Source of the DNA: Phlebotomus papatasi
Lineage: Eukaryota > Arthropoda > Insecta > Diptera > Psychodidae
DNA: 64,000 nt
NCBI RefSeq assembly: GCF_024763615.1
Contig: NC_077222.1
Span: 4,836,001-4,900,000 of the forward strand
Direction: 5' to 3'
Shown here: piece by piece, positions 11,772-23,316 of the stretch
How positions within the stretch are numbered: the stretch's first letter is position 1
Layout: every line of letters begins with the position of its first letter
Program-made: the position numbers and the translations under genes
Notes under the pieces: generated by a model
What the model saw: only the letters and a program-made list of their open reading frames with translations
What the model was told of the DNA's origin: nothing
Databases searched by the model: none

Positions 11772-12198
11772 AGGGTAAGTGTGCCAAATTTCGGCATAGT
11801 TGCATGCAAGCGTCAAAGTCTTTAGTTTGAAATGTAATATTTTAAATACATATTGATTTTCTTATTCTTTCTTCTGAAAGAGTGTTGCTTGGAACCTTGA
11901 AAAGAGTTTTACCGTCCTTTTTTACTCTAAAATCATTCTTAATACATTTTAAAATGAATAAAAATATAGACATAGCTTTGGTGCCTATTTCGGCCACCTT
12001 CATTCTCATAGTTTCTTGCCCTTTAGGAATTCTTCCAATATCTTTTTCACATCATCTCGTTTGTCGAAGCTACATTTTTTGTTATTCTTTTGCATTGTAT
12101 AATCTCTAGAGTACGTAAAATCTAAAAGTTCATGGAAATTCGAGGAACAAAAAAGGTGGCCGAAATTGCAAGCTGGCCGGAATTTGGCACACTTACCC
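11772..12198. mobile_element. TA-flanked MITE, TIR GGGTAAGTGTGCCAAATTTCGG
   Basis: The left end GGGTAAGTGTGCCAAATTTC and right end GGAATTTGGCACACTTACCC are near-perfect inverted repeats flanked by TA. The element is 427 bp. A second inner GGCCGAAATTGC motif sits just inside the right end. It carries a short minus-strand HTH-like frame. Confidence 0.85.
12006..12095 (-). pseudogene. Short Psq-like HTH remnant inside a MITE
   Basis: The minus-strand ATG at 12095 opens a 29-codon frame (MQKNNKKCSFDKRDDVKKIL, then EEFLKGKK) ending at 12006. The stretch FDKRDDVKKILEEFLKGK parallels LNERDVVRKALKGTRK of the 6.2/20.8-kb element. That hints that both MITEs derive from related transposases. It is very short, so this is tentative. 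Confidence 0.3.
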
Positions 12199-12199
12199 T

Positions 12200-13515
12200 A
12201 CGCTTCTTGAAACTGATTAATCTTTGACCTTGAAAAATTGAAATATCAAATTATCCTTTAAGTAAAAAAAATGTTCGACTTAGAGTACGATCTTTTCGAT
12301 GACTTTGCATCTAATTCTAATTCAAGGGCAAGAAATAATTGAATTATTAAATATTATACTTTGCGTGAAGTTTTTAGATAAACCAAAACCGAAATTCTAA
12401 TATTATACACCGTGCTTCAGCGTGATTTTTAAAATGTTTTTACGTGTAAAAAAAAGGCCAAATATATAAATTCAAAATGATTAAATCTTCAGTGACACAT
12501 GCATTCAATTGACAGGAATATTTGTGACTCTTCTCACTTCATCTTTAATCCATGATGGCATATGTGGTGGGTATCTTTTGCGGAAGAAATCGACTGATTA
12601 ACGGAATATGGTATTCGTGCAAAATGACACAGAAAATTGACATGAAGCTGAAAAAGCACTGTGAGAAAAACACGCATATATTTTCATAATCGAATTCGAA
12701 TTCAAATTACTAACTCTCTCACTTTCAGATGCTATAAATTTGAATACGACACAAGGATAGGTTGGCATTTTCCCTCTCAATTGAGCTTTTGCAGCAAAAA
12801 ACTCTTCGCCCTCAATTTAAAAGTTGATATTTTTTTAGGGATGGTTTTTTGAACTCTTGCTCTTTGACATTTTTCGTATCCTGCCTCCCCCCTCAAAAAA
12901 AAACCCCAAACTATTTTCCATTCAACACGGCATTCATTTTTCTCTTCCTCATCCGCGGGAATTCCTTTAATGCTATTTCACATAGCATTTACCATTTACA
13001 GTACAAATATGTGAATACGCTCGTTCTTTAAACATCGCCCAAAAGCCAGGAGATTCCATACGTGGAGCGAGGAACACGGGGCGGAAAAAGGCAAGAGTAC
13101 TGAACGGTGTAGTTCATATAGAAAAATATTCTCTCAGTGTTTGCCAAGAAGGAGCACACACGCTGAAAATATCCGAGTACAAACAGAGAAAAATAATGGT
13201 ATAGAAAACTCACATGCACTGCCATATCAATTCTTATCTTTCTCCCCCTAGGCGCTGTCTTTCAGTGGACAAGACTCAGTGCAAAGACACGGCATTAAGT
13301 TAAGGTACGATGGTCGATATCTGGTCACGCTCGCGACATCAAATTCATGCAGCAATTTGATGCATTTAGCTCACTTTAATTGGCCATTTCACTCACTAGA
13401 TTGACAAATGAAAATCTCAGTTAATCCAGTGATAAACCTTGACAAGTTTACGGGAGTTGGTGATTGTCTATAAGTACGGTGGCGCCACTGGTTATTTACT
13501 TAGTTATTTAACGTT
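12200..13515. other. No gene seen
   Basis: Anonymous AT-rich sequence between a MITE and the tandem array. No repeats shared with the rest of the window were found. Confidence 0.5.
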
Positions 13516-13519
13516 ACAA

Positions 13520-15150
13520 CCAAGTGGTAGGTACATCCTATCAGACCGAATTTCTTTCAAAAGTTTCAACCAATTGCTATTCTTAATCTGCTTTAGGAGT
13601 CATAGGCGGCACTAGAGCCTATTACGTACCTGTTACTGCTGGGTTGGCACCTGGTCTACGCCGTCGGATAATGAAGGCTTCGTCGGCCTTGTCTTTTCGA
13701 GGTATTTAGTCTACTGTTTGCAAACTGTTACAACCAGAAAAAAGCATTACAACCAATTCCTGTTCTTGGCCTGTCTAAGAACCTTTTACTCTTGGGTTAG
13801 TGTCCTAGTCTCCGCCATCGTATCATCGAAAAACTTGGTCAGCCTTGTCTACTCGAGGTATTTAGTCCACTGTTTGCAAACTGCTACAACCAGAAAAAAA
13901 CATTACAACCACTTGCTGTTCTTGACCTGCCTAAGAATCCATCGCCATTCGAGTCCATTACGTACCTTTCACTGCTAAGTTGGCGTCCTGGTCTCCGCCG
14001 TCGCATCATCGATTGGCTTGGCCAGCCTTGCGTCTCCTCGAGGTATTTAGTCCACTGTTTGCAAACTGTTAAAAGAGAGAAACGTTATAAATTTCTGTTC
14101 TTGCCTTGTCTAAGAAACCATTACAGCTCGATCCATTTACGCACCTCTTACTTTGGTTTGTGTCCTGGTCTACACCATCGGAAAATGAAGGCTTGATCAG
14201 TTATCTCCCCGAGGTATTTAGTCCACTGTTTTCAAACTGTTAAAAGAGAGAAACGTTACAACCAATTGCTGTTCTTGACCTACCTTAGAACTCAACGCCG
14301 CTCGAACGTATTATGTACCTCTGGTACCTCTTATTGTTGGGTTGGCGTCTTGGTGTCCGCCGTTGATCCATCAAAGGGCTTGGTCAGTCTTGTCTCCTCG
14401 AGGTATTTAGTCCACTGTTTGCAAACTGTTACAACCAGAAAAAACGTTACAACCAATTCCTGTTCTTAACCTGCCTAAGGGTGAAGATCAATTGCCATTC
14501 AAGCCTATTACGGACCGCTTACTGTTGGGTTGGTGTCCTGGTTTCCGCCGTCGGTCGCATTATCGAAAGGCTTGGCCAGTCTTGTCTCCTCGAGGTATTT
14601 ATTCCATTGTTTGCAAACTGTTAGAACCAGAAATAACGTTATAAGCAATTGCTGTTATTAATCTGCCTTAGAACTCAACGTCGCTCGAGCGTATTACGTA
14701 CCTGTACTGTTGGGTTGGTGACCTGGACTACGCCATTGGCTAATGAAGATTTGGTCGGCCTTGTCTTCTCGAGGTCCACTGTTTTCAAACTATTACAACC
14801 AGAAAAACGTTACAACCAATTGTCGTTCTTGACCTGCCTAAGGGTAAAGATCTATTGCCATACAAGCCTATTACGGACCTCTTACTGTTGGGTTGGTGTT
14901 CTGGTCTCCGCCGTCTGTCGCATCATTAAAAGGCTTGGCCAGCCTTGTCTTCTCGAGGTATTTAGTCCACTGTTTTCAAACTGCTACAACCAGAAAAAAC
15001 GTTACAACCAATTTTTGTTCTTGTCCTGCCTTAGACATCAACGCCGCTCGATTGTATTACGTACCTGTTACTGATGAATTGGTGTCCAGGTCTGCGGCGT
15101 CGATCTTTTGCAAGCTGAGTCTCCGTTGTATACTCGAGGCATATAGTTTA
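13520..15150. repeat. Tandem array, ~155-190 bp units, 8-9 copies
   Basis: The phrase CTCGAGGTATTTAGTCCACTG recurs at about 13697, 13853, 14038, 14209, 14398, 14590, 14769, 14953 and (degenerate) 15134. It is followed each time by TTGCAAACTGTTACAACCAG, an A-rich run, GTTACAACCAATT, TGTTCTTGACCTGCC and a GTTGGGTTGGTGTCCTGGTC block. Units vary by internal indels. Open frames across it merely follow the repeat. It is probably a local satellite. Confidence 0.9.
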
Positions 15151-15154
15151 CATA

Positions 15155-17340
15155 TAAAGACGTTCTAAACTGGATTATCCTTGTCGACCATATATGACCA
15201 GACCATCCCACCAAGACCGAGCATAATTGATCGACCAAAGCATTCTTTAGATGTTCCAAACTGAAATGTCAAAAATATTTTTTTGAGTATTAACGATATT
15301 ATAAACAGCCACACGAATTTAAAATACTTAGAATCGTAATCGTAATAGTAAGTCTTCATAATCATGTTCCTACCAAATTTCAAGTCGATAAAATGAAATC
15401 GGATTTTAGCTTAAAGTACAAAAGCTGTGATTTTTAAAGAATCAAACTAATATAATTCCTTTGAACCCATTTCTCTCGTCTTTGGAAGAAATTTTATGTC
15501 TTTCTTGTGCCAATAAGAGATGTTATCGTATGGATTAATAGTGGTGCAAAAATTCCAATACAAACCAAGTGATTTTCTAGCAATAAAACTTAATAAATCC
15601 TTAGGAATGTTAATAAAATGCCCCTGTTGAGACAGATGAGTTAATTTGGATTGGAGTTCTTTTTTTTATTCTTCTTAAGGTAATAAAATTAAATAACATA
15701 CTTTAAATGTTAGATAGCTTAAGGAAGAAAAAACCAAGAACTAACTGAAAACGTTTAATACCCCGTTAAGGGTTAGGTTTAACTTAGTTGTAAATTAAAG
15801 AGAGTTAAAAATAAAATTTAGTTTTGCTACAAATTTTGGCTCAACTTATAGCAAAATTTCTGTCCCTATACCCTAAAACAAGACTCAGAATACTCCATGG
15901 CGGTATATTTTGTCTGTCTTTTATTTAGTGTCGGATATGTGCTGTATTTGGTGTCTCTAAGCGGATATGTGTGTAAAATCTCCCGAGTATATGACAACGC
16001 AATGTAGCCGACACATTGTGTATATTTTAAGCATTTAGGCATTTTGGGTGAGACCACGCTGAAAATATGCAAGTCGACTCTCTTGTTTTGGACGGCCACA
16101 GTCAATAAGCAACATTTGTGAATTCCTGGCAAATATTATTCTAAGCTCGATGCCTTGAGGAGATAGAGCAAATGTGAAAAACATCACCGTGCATTTTCTC
16201 ACAATCGTCCACTATCAAGTACTTTCTCGAAATGCGCTTTTACAGGAAAGACACAGAGAGAGAGATAATCTCAAAGCATTAGGAAAAATTCTTATCGACT
16301 ATTCTCACATAAATCATCTTAAGGTGCTAATATTTAAAATATTCCTTTTGCACGATTGCCTAGTGCCTAAGTGCAAGAGACTCATGAGCCTTGGGTAGAA
16401 GAAAAGTTAGATGGTGAGTGTGATAAAAGAAGTTGTGAGAGGAGGATCATCGATCGTTGCAACATAACGCCGCGTCGAGAAAAGTGTGAAGAGGTCAAAA
16501 GTTATCATAATAATGGTGTGAAGAACGTCTTGAGAGGAAGAAAAAAAGCATCACGATGTCCAGTAGCCGGTTCTTGTAGGACGTGCCACTTGGCTACCAT
16601 CATCTTCATGTCTCTTAGCCTCCTCTTCTCTTTAACATCCCACCCATTGCTCCCCTCTTCATTTCAAAATGCACAGATGATGCGTGTTTTTCACTGCAAT
16701 ATTGTGTATAGGTGAATTAAATTAATTCAGAGTATTTTGCATGAATGCATGATTAATTTCCTCTTGCCCTCCACCTTTAAGAGAAGAGTTGCTAAAGAAA
16801 AAAAAATCTGTAAATAGATACGATTTTTCTTTTAAGAAGAATGACAGATGGTTTTGACGTTTATAGAAAATTTTAATCGTAACGATACTCGTTTATCTTC
16901 ACGATTCTACAATAAATTCAGGGACGTTTCCTGTTTCCTATATGTTTCTAGCGTGCCAAAAAAAATTTAGATTTTATCAGCTGTTTTCTGTCATTGTAGA
17001 ATGAATTAGTAAATAATACAAATACAAAGTAAAAGCCAATTTAATATAGAATAAGCAACCGAAAACCCCAAGTTGGCAACTTACGTGGTTTTTGAGATAT
17101 CTCGTGATATGTGTACGTAAACAGGGAAAAATTTACACTAAAACTGGTCGCATTTTTCAGAGGTAATGTCACCCCCCTGAATAAATTAATGCACTACACC
17201 TGCTAACATAATTTGGCAACTGTGCACGAAGAATTGCTTAGAAAACCCCAAGCCTACTATCTCTAACCATTTGGTTTCTATTCCTTACGCTGGCTCGATA
17301 AGCAGACGAATATAAAAGTCAAATAGTACGCCGTCACTTT
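15155..17340. other. No gene seen
   Basis: Anonymous. A 114-codon frame at 16371-16715 is Cys/Arg-rich but matches nothing recognised and has no splice or start context to support it. Confidence 0.5.
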
Positions 17341-17394
17341 TCCCAATTCTACAGATTTCTAAAATTAAACTAAAACAGAACAGAACTAAAACTA

Positions 17395-17500
17395 GAACAG
17401 AATTAAACTAGAACAGAATTCTGTTCAATCACTTTCAAAATAAATTAATTATAGCGAACAGAATTCTGTTCAATCACTTTCAAAATAAATTAATTATCCA
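17395..17500. repeat. Duplicated unit with palindrome GAACAGAATTCTGTTC
   Basis: Two direct copies of about 46 bp each contain the 16-bp perfect palindrome GAACAGAATTCTGTTC followed by AATCACTTTCAAAATAAATT. A third copy of this string (GAACAGATTTCTGTTCAATC) is at about 17814, beyond the tRNA-like sequence. Confidence 0.8.
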
Positions 17501-17635
17501 TGGAAAACATGGGCTGCTGGTTTAATTGTACGCATGATACCGTTGGCAAGACTTGTGGTACGAGTCGAAAACGAGTTGAAGTGCACGTTGGCAATTAATC
17601 AAGATCAGTGGCAAAAAGACAGTCAGAGCCAGTGT

Positions 17636-17708
17636 GTCCCCATAGCTCAGTTGGTAGAGCATTCGCCTAGACAGCGAAAAGACCCCAGTTCGATCCCGGG
17701 TGGAGACA
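17636..17708 (+). tRNA. tRNA-like sequence (anticodon AGA position), pseudogene or SINE head
   Basis: A 73-nt cloverleaf can be drawn. The acceptor is GTCCCCA/TGGAGAC with one mismatch. The D arm is GCTC-AGTTGGTA-GAGC, the anticodon arm is TTCGC-CTAGACA-GCGAA, and the variable loop has 5 nt. The T arm is CCCAG-TTCGATC-CCGGG with one mismatch. A box (TAGCTCAGTTGG) and B box (GTTCGATCCC) are intact. The anticodon position reads AGA, nominally Ser, but the short variable loop is not that of tRNA-Ser. A decayed tRNA or the head of a tRNA-derived SINE is more likely than a working gene. Confidence 0.55.
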
Positions 17709-17859
17709 GGATTTTTTCCGGTCTCTACTTGGGTTAAAATTGTGGTTGGGAATCACTTGTTCTGATTGTCGCTCTCTGTGCATAAACACAATTCTTGGGA
17801 TTACGTACCAAGCGAACAGATTTCTGTTCAATCACTTTCAAAATTAAACTAAAACGTTT

Positions 17860-19690
17860 TTGATAAAACGTAGATACTCTTTAGACCAAAGCAATTTTAA
17901 GCCACGCCCACTTCATAATTCTTAATATTTTCAAATTCATCTTTATCTAAGCTACATTCAATCATCAACTCTGATCCTCAACGCACATTTAAGATTAAAC
18001 AGAGACCTGAGAAGAGCCCCGACATATGCAAAAGGAAAACACCAAATTAAAAATTATCTGCAATAAGAAATATTGGATAGACGTACGAGAATAATTGTTC
18101 CAATTTTCATTCCGATGCTATAATTTTCCGTTGGCCGGATCTCAAAACTCCCGCAAAACGTTTAACGATTTTCTCCTTTTAAGCACTTTAGCACCTCATT
18201 GCAAAAACTAATCAACAAAAAAATTAGATCAGTCGAATCAACAGTTTCTAGTTTTTGTGACAAAATTCAGAAAATATTGCCCAAAATATTGGTGAATTAA
18301 CCCTAAAAAAATTACCAATGCATCCCACTTCAATATCAGAATAGTCCAACGTAATGATTCTGATATTAAAGTTGATCTAACACGTTGTGAAAACTGCTTC
18401 GATTTTGTTTTTCGCGTATCAGGTGGAAAAAAAAAGTTTTCAGTAGAGCAAAAAAGTCTATTTTGATCAGACTTTTTGCGCTCTGCAGAAAGGCTTTAAA
18501 GTAGCACTTGCAGATGGAATTTCATGAGGTTACATGGGGTATAGTTAAGCATAGATAGGGGTAGGGGTATTGGTCAATTTTAAGGATGAAATCTTCTTAG
18601 AAGATGGTAGAAAATGATTTAAAATTCGGGCTCCTGGATCCTGAAATCCGGCCCCAAAACGGTAATATCCCGAAAAGACGTTGTTCAGCTTTAACATGGG
18701 GGAACTGCATGAAACCGGGGCCGCCTCGTATACCATTCTATAGCATTGTAAATACATCCGATCCATTCACCAACATACCCAACTCCTATACACCATCCAA
18801 TTCACCATTTCCAACTTTAACTTGGTTGAGTGTACAGTGTCGACCCCATGAAAAATCCTATTTTCCCCGACACTCTGGCGCATTGCCCGTGAATCCAATA
18901 CTTTATGGGTGAGACTGTATTCCCGTTCCAAATGCCCAGAAAGTACCACAATTCACAAAACAGACGCAGCAATTTGACATTTCTTGCTTCATACTGGGGC
19001 GCTCCACCAGAAAGTTTTCCATTTTCCCGCCATTTAATGCTAGCAAATGCTAAATATGAAACTTTGTTGGCATGTTCGCCCCAGAAAGTATCACATTTTT
19101 CATCCTATCTATCACTGTTGTTGGTAAACTACGATTACTATGGGTACAGCCAACCCATGAAGTATGGCATTGTTGGTGCAATGCTCCACCATTGAGGGTA
19201 AATCCAACACTTTCTGGGGTTGCCAGCTAAAATTTCTAAAGCAACTTGTCATGTGAGAGTGTGTTGGTGTGTTTTCAATTCCATGTACAGGGTGGCTTTT
19301 TTCCCCAGACTCGATCTCTGTCTCTGTGTGGAGTCAATGATGGCTCTCTGGCTATATGTAGCACTAGGCGCTGTGCGCCTAGGGCCCTTCCTCAATGAAC
19401 ATAGCGGTAAGTGCACTCTAGTAGACCAATTAACTGTTTTCTGAACCATCTGAAAAGCAATTCGAGCAATTTTCCATGCTACCAACTGTATTTCGGGCAG
19501 TTTTCAAGTAGTTCACAAGCCTGCCAACTTTATACGTCAGTGTTTGCAGTTGGCAAAGTGCAAGTGGGAGGCAAGATCAAACACTTATTATCTCTTATTT
19601 GCATTCTCGCATTTCAGAAAATACTAATATTAATATGCACATATGATATAACGGATATAACTACGCGATAAATCTTTTAGGAGCGTAAGA
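17860..19690. other. No gene seen; GC-richer patch 18.6-19.5 kb
   Basis: 18600-19500 is less AT-rich than its surroundings, and CCAGAAAGT / ACTTTCTGG motifs recur (about 18938, 19009, 19082 and 19211). Several overlapping frames occur on both strands; none is recognisable. Confidence 0.45.
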
Positions 19691-19692
19691 GT

Positions 19693-19817
19693 GTTGACAG
19701 ACCTAATGATTAGCCGAGAGAGGAATTAGCGTAGTTACATTCGAAATAATGGTAAAACTACATTTCCATCATTTTCCACTAAGTCGTCTCTCGGCTTAAG
19801 TCGTAAGTATGTCTAGG
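19693..19817. mobile_element. Short copy of the AGCCGAGAGACGG MITE
   Basis: The left end is GTTGACAGACCTAATGATTA followed by GCCGAGAGAGG; the right end is GTCTCTCGGCTTAAGTCGTA then AGTATGTCTAGGG. The interior (ACATTTCCATC) matches the copy at 3.6 kb. Confidence 0.65.
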
Positions 19818-20171
19818 GCATAAAAGTTTAAGCTTAAGCTTTATTGCAATAACTAAATAAAAAGTTTCAAAGCATGTAACTGAAAGCCCTAAAAATAGTA
19901 TCCCTGTTAAGAAAATAATGCATAGGGGAAGCCTTGAAACTTTGAATGACGGAATTTTCATACCACTTGATTTTTTCCTATACTTCTGAATTAATATTAG
20001 GTCTTTAAATTGTTCAGTGCATAGAAAATAACACTCAGTGTAAAATACAATGATACAAAAATTTGTTTTCACTTAGTGATATACTTCAGTTGAGAAAAAC
20101 TTTATAGCCCTATCACTCCAAAATAAAGCAATCGTGTGAAAAGACGGCTCTGTTTGAGTAATATCGCTCCT

Positions 20172-20652
20172 TTACAAGGGGCCAACTAATTTTCGGCCAT
20201 TTTTCAGGAGACAACATGAAAGATTCAACTTTGTGTAAATAAGTATCTCAATTTAATGACTGAACAAAAACAATTTATTTCTTTTCTATTTGTATGAGCA
20301 TTAATATGAACAGAACATGGAAACTTTTATATTTTTACCTTTCAAAATATGATTTTTATTGAGTTAGCTCCTTGCCGTTCTAAATGATGTGCAAATTTTG
20401 CTGAAGTTATAGAATGACAAGGGATCAACTTGCTTGAGTTAGTCCCCTGTTTCACCAAAATTTGAACGATGAATATATATTGTGCCCCTTTACTTCAAAC
20501 AAAATTATGCAAGTAATCAAAAGGATTAAAATTTTGAAAAAGATTACTAATAACGAAATTTAATGACTTATATCGTCTGAAAATTTATTAAATTGTCTTT
20601 CTAAGTGCATTAGAATCTCAAAATCGCAAAAAAGTGAATTGACCCTTTGTAA
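20172..20652. mobile_element. Possible MITE, TIR TTACAAGGGGCCAA
   Basis: TTACAAGGGGCCAACTAATTT at the left and the complement of AATTGACCCTTTGTAA at the right form an imperfect inverted end. Related AGGGATCAACTT and AGTTAGTCCCCTG motifs occur inside. No clear target duplication. Confidence 0.35.
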
Positions 20653-20755
20653 TTTCCAAGAAGCGATATGTAGGGGAAAGTACTCTCCCTTCGATCATTC
20701 ATGCCTCATGCCTTCGAATAATGTGAATTTTCTTTTAATTTTCCTAAGACACTTA

Positions 20756-21590
20756 GGGTAAGGGCGCATAATCTTGGACAGGGTGCTTATAAGCATCAAT
20801 GTACTAAGTTTGAAGTGCGATACTTTCAATACTAATTTACTTTTTTGTCACTCTCTTTTCAGAAGGATTTTTTAGAAATTTGGCAAGGGCTTACTGTCTT
20901 TGTTTTTACTAATATTGGTCTTAATACGTTTAAAAATGAATTGATATGTAAAGGTGAATTTGGCTTTTATTTTGAACAACTTGGTCATTAATTTGGACAA
21001 CTTGGCTGTAAATTTGGACAGCTAATCCGCCTCAATAGGATGCCCATTGTTCTTCATTTCATGAACCAATCTTACCAAGTTCTCTTCCTGTTCTTTTAAG
21101 GGAAACGTAGAATGTCACAAGAAGCCCGGAAACTTTCCATATCATTCATTACAGTGTGTTTACTTCGGTACTCCAGGGTATGCGCGGATTCGCGCATTCC
21201 CTGGCATTTCCGGGTGCCTTTTAAGGCTTTTCTCACTACATCTCGTTCGTTGAGACGATGCTCCTTTGTTTCTCCAGACATTTGTCCAACCTAGTCATAA
21301 CAATACTAAAACTTCACGAAATTTCGTGAGAAAAACACCTGTCCAAAATAAGAATCATCACCTCACTGGTGAATGTCTTAAAAAATTTCCCATTTTTCAC
21401 ACGAAAAATCTAATTCACGAGGCAAATCTCACTTCAGGTCAAATGTACAAATCACCATTAACGTGAATCATCACAATATTTAATGAATATTCAATAATAT
21501 CACTCAAATAAAGCAAAGAAACATTGTTAGTACTTCACCACAGCTAAATGAGACTGAAGTAAATACAAAGTTCTGTCATATTTCTCTATT
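20756..21590. mobile_element. Truncated second copy of the 6.2-kb element
   Basis: It starts TA|GGGTAAGGGCGCATAATCTT and is collinear with 6154-7000, including the TTTGGACA motifs, the helix-turn-helix frame, AATTTCGTGAGAAAAACACC and TTGTTAGTACTTCACCACAG. It stops at about 21590, where a family C MITE cluster begins, so the right TIR is missing. Confidence 0.8.
21022..21281 (-). pseudogene. Transposase N-terminal remnant (Psq/CENP-B-like), copy 2
   Basis: The minus-strand ATG at 21281 opens MSGETKEHRLNERDVVRKAL, then KGTRKCQGMRESA, to a stop at 21096-21098. In a shifted frame the sequence goes on as LKEQEENLVRLVHEM and KNNGHPIEAD to a stop at 21022. Psq-type HTH followed by an EEExLVxxxxEMxxxGxP segment is the order of the bipartite CENP-B/Jerky-type DNA-binding region. 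The frameshift and missing DDE domain make it non-functional. No profile search was possible. Confidence 0.45.
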
Positions 21591-21599
21591 TATCTGGTG

Positions 21600-21980
21600 A
21601 ACCGGAAACCAGTTACTAACATATGAACAATAAACTTTGTTTCGTAGTCATGCGTTTGACATTTCACTCAGATTGAGTGAAATTTATCACTAGTCGTCTT
21701 GCTCACTCTTATTTCGAAATTTCAAAAACATGTTTGGCAAACTTTTGTATGTTGCTTATTTTGCCCAACGCACAATGTTTGTTTAGTAAACATGTTTTTG
21801 AGATTGCAGTGACAATAAATGAGATCCAGATCTAGTCGTCTCGCTCTCTCCTATAGGCTGTTTCAAATACATTTCAATGAAAATGAGTGAGATCTAAGAT
21901 CTAGTCGCCTCGCTCATTCTCATGGGACATTTTGAAAACATGTTTACAAACAAAAGTTATTGTGCATTGGGAATTGAGAT
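21600..21980. mobile_element. Family C MITE cluster (two or more copies)
   Basis: A copy starts with TTGCCCAACGCACAATG near 21761 and ends TTATTGTGCATTGGGA near 21972; its core is partly duplicated internally. A more diverged copy (ATTTCACTCAGATTGAGTG core) precedes it from about 21640. The cluster abuts the truncated end of the element starting at 20756. Confidence 0.65.
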
Positions 21981-22054
21981 CATATCTATGGTAAAAATAG
22001 TAGCTTGGAACCAAACATCCAATATGGAAACACACACTTTTCTTTATATCTTTC

Positions 22055-22120
22055 GATATATATATATATATATCTACACACATAGAATGAGAGCGAGAGA
22101 GAGAGAGAGAAATTTTGCCT
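22055..22120. repeat. (TA)n and (GA)n microsatellites
   Basis: A TATATATATATATATA run at about 22057-22072 and a GAGAGAGAGAGAGAG run at about 22092-22110 are separated by TCTACACACATAGAATGA. Confidence 0.9.
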
Positions 22121-22734
22121 CGACGCTTTTTTTGGTTTTGGAATGAGAGAAGAATCGACGACGGAGCCAGATTCTCTTCTTCGTCATATATAATTCTCTC
22201 TAGATATATCACATATATATATTTTAATCTATATTCTCTTACACACATATATATACGCCATGCATGGCTGGTATTAAGAATTTTTTTTTCTTCTTCTCTC
22301 CAACAACTCCAACTTGTATTGGTTTTAACTCCATAGGCGAGTTTTCTGCTGGAAACCCTGTCATATATATTTTTTTATCATTCGCCTCTTGCGCCTTCCA
22401 TCTTCCAACACATACACACAACCTTTTTTCTTGACAAACAACAAAAAAAAAAGATGTGCAGGTGGCTGTCGCTTTATTCAACTTTCTTGGGGATTGGGGA
22501 AGACAAAACAAAACAAAAAGTTAAAAACGTTTTTGAGAGAAAAAACTATCTAAAAAATGCACTATAAAAAACATATTTTCCGCAGAATTTCTATATAGTT
22601 TTGAATTTATGAGCGTTTATTTTTAACTAAAAACGTTTTGGAACGCTTTGTGAATCCGCCATTATATGTATGCATATAGATTCGAGTCTAAAATCTGTGA
22701 GACTTGAGATTTAGAATTCCTTGTTCTTTTATAT

Positions 22735-22865
22735 TTCAGTGAGAGTGAATGAAGATTAGACAGTCATCTCTCTCCCACGCACAAGCACTTTCGAAAACAT
22801 GCTTGTAAAGAAAATATGTTTTCGAAAGTTCCTATTAGAGTGAAAGAGATGACTAGATCTAACAA
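22735..22865. mobile_element. Diverged family C MITE fragment
   Basis: It has the core signature CAGTGAGAGTGAATG, CATCTCTCTC, TTTCGAAAACATGCTTGTAA and GAAAGAGATGACTAGATCT, matching family C in order but without recognisable ends. Confidence 0.5.
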
Positions 22866-23142
22866 AGTTTGATATACGATTTATAAAAAATGGATAAATC
22901 TTTATAAAACTAATACAATAAAAATTTACAAAATTTTGTAAAAATTTCAATGTTGTATTTCAAATTTAGGACAATAATTTTCTTAATAAATACTACAAAA
23001 TTTCTTAAGGATACATAAAAAATAAGAGGTATCAATTCATCAAAATCAGAGCCTTCATGAAAACATTGTAAAAAAGCCAAAATGAAAAATCGTCCATTGG
23101 TCTGTAATCTTTCATCTATTCCTCTTTCTCTCGGCATTTGTC

Positions 23143-23316
23143 ATGCAAAAATTTCTTTTGTCCAGCAAAAATAATCAAGATAATCAGAAGGATACTGCAC
23201 CCGATACGAAGAGTCCCTTCAAAAGAAACAAGTCCTTTGGAAATCTCCAAGCAAAGATGTTCAAGACGTTACAAAGTGAAATTGGAACTACTTTGAAAAC
23301 TAACACGACAAAATGA
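23143..23316 (+). CDS. Unrecognised 57-codon ORF or possible terminal exon
   Basis: I do not recognise this frame. It runs from ATG at 23143 to TGA at 23314 and encodes a Lys/Ser/Thr/Gln-rich hydrophilic peptide with a central KSPFKRNKSFGNLQ stretch. Unlike the surrounding AT-rich ORFs it has few Phe/Ile/Leu/Tyr runs, and its base composition is more balanced than its flanks. A pyrimidine-rich TTTCTTTTGTCCAG ends at 23165 and could be a splice acceptor for a last exon beginning at 23166. It overlaps no repeat found elsewhere in the window. It may be the final exon of a gene whose other exons lie outside the window, a small ORF, or chance. Confidence 0.25.
   Translation: MQKFLLSSKNNQDNQKDTAPDTKSPFKRNKSFGNLQAKMFKTLQSEIGTTLKTNTTK

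Noticed and set aside
13520..15150. CRISPR-like regular array
   Set aside because: Units are 155-190 bp with diverged repeats throughout, in a eukaryotic context; no short repeat/spacer structure.
14649..15168. Repeated Leu/Arg/Tyr frames across the tandem array
   Set aside because: The frames follow the repeat unit and break at every indel, so they come from the repeat and not from a protein.
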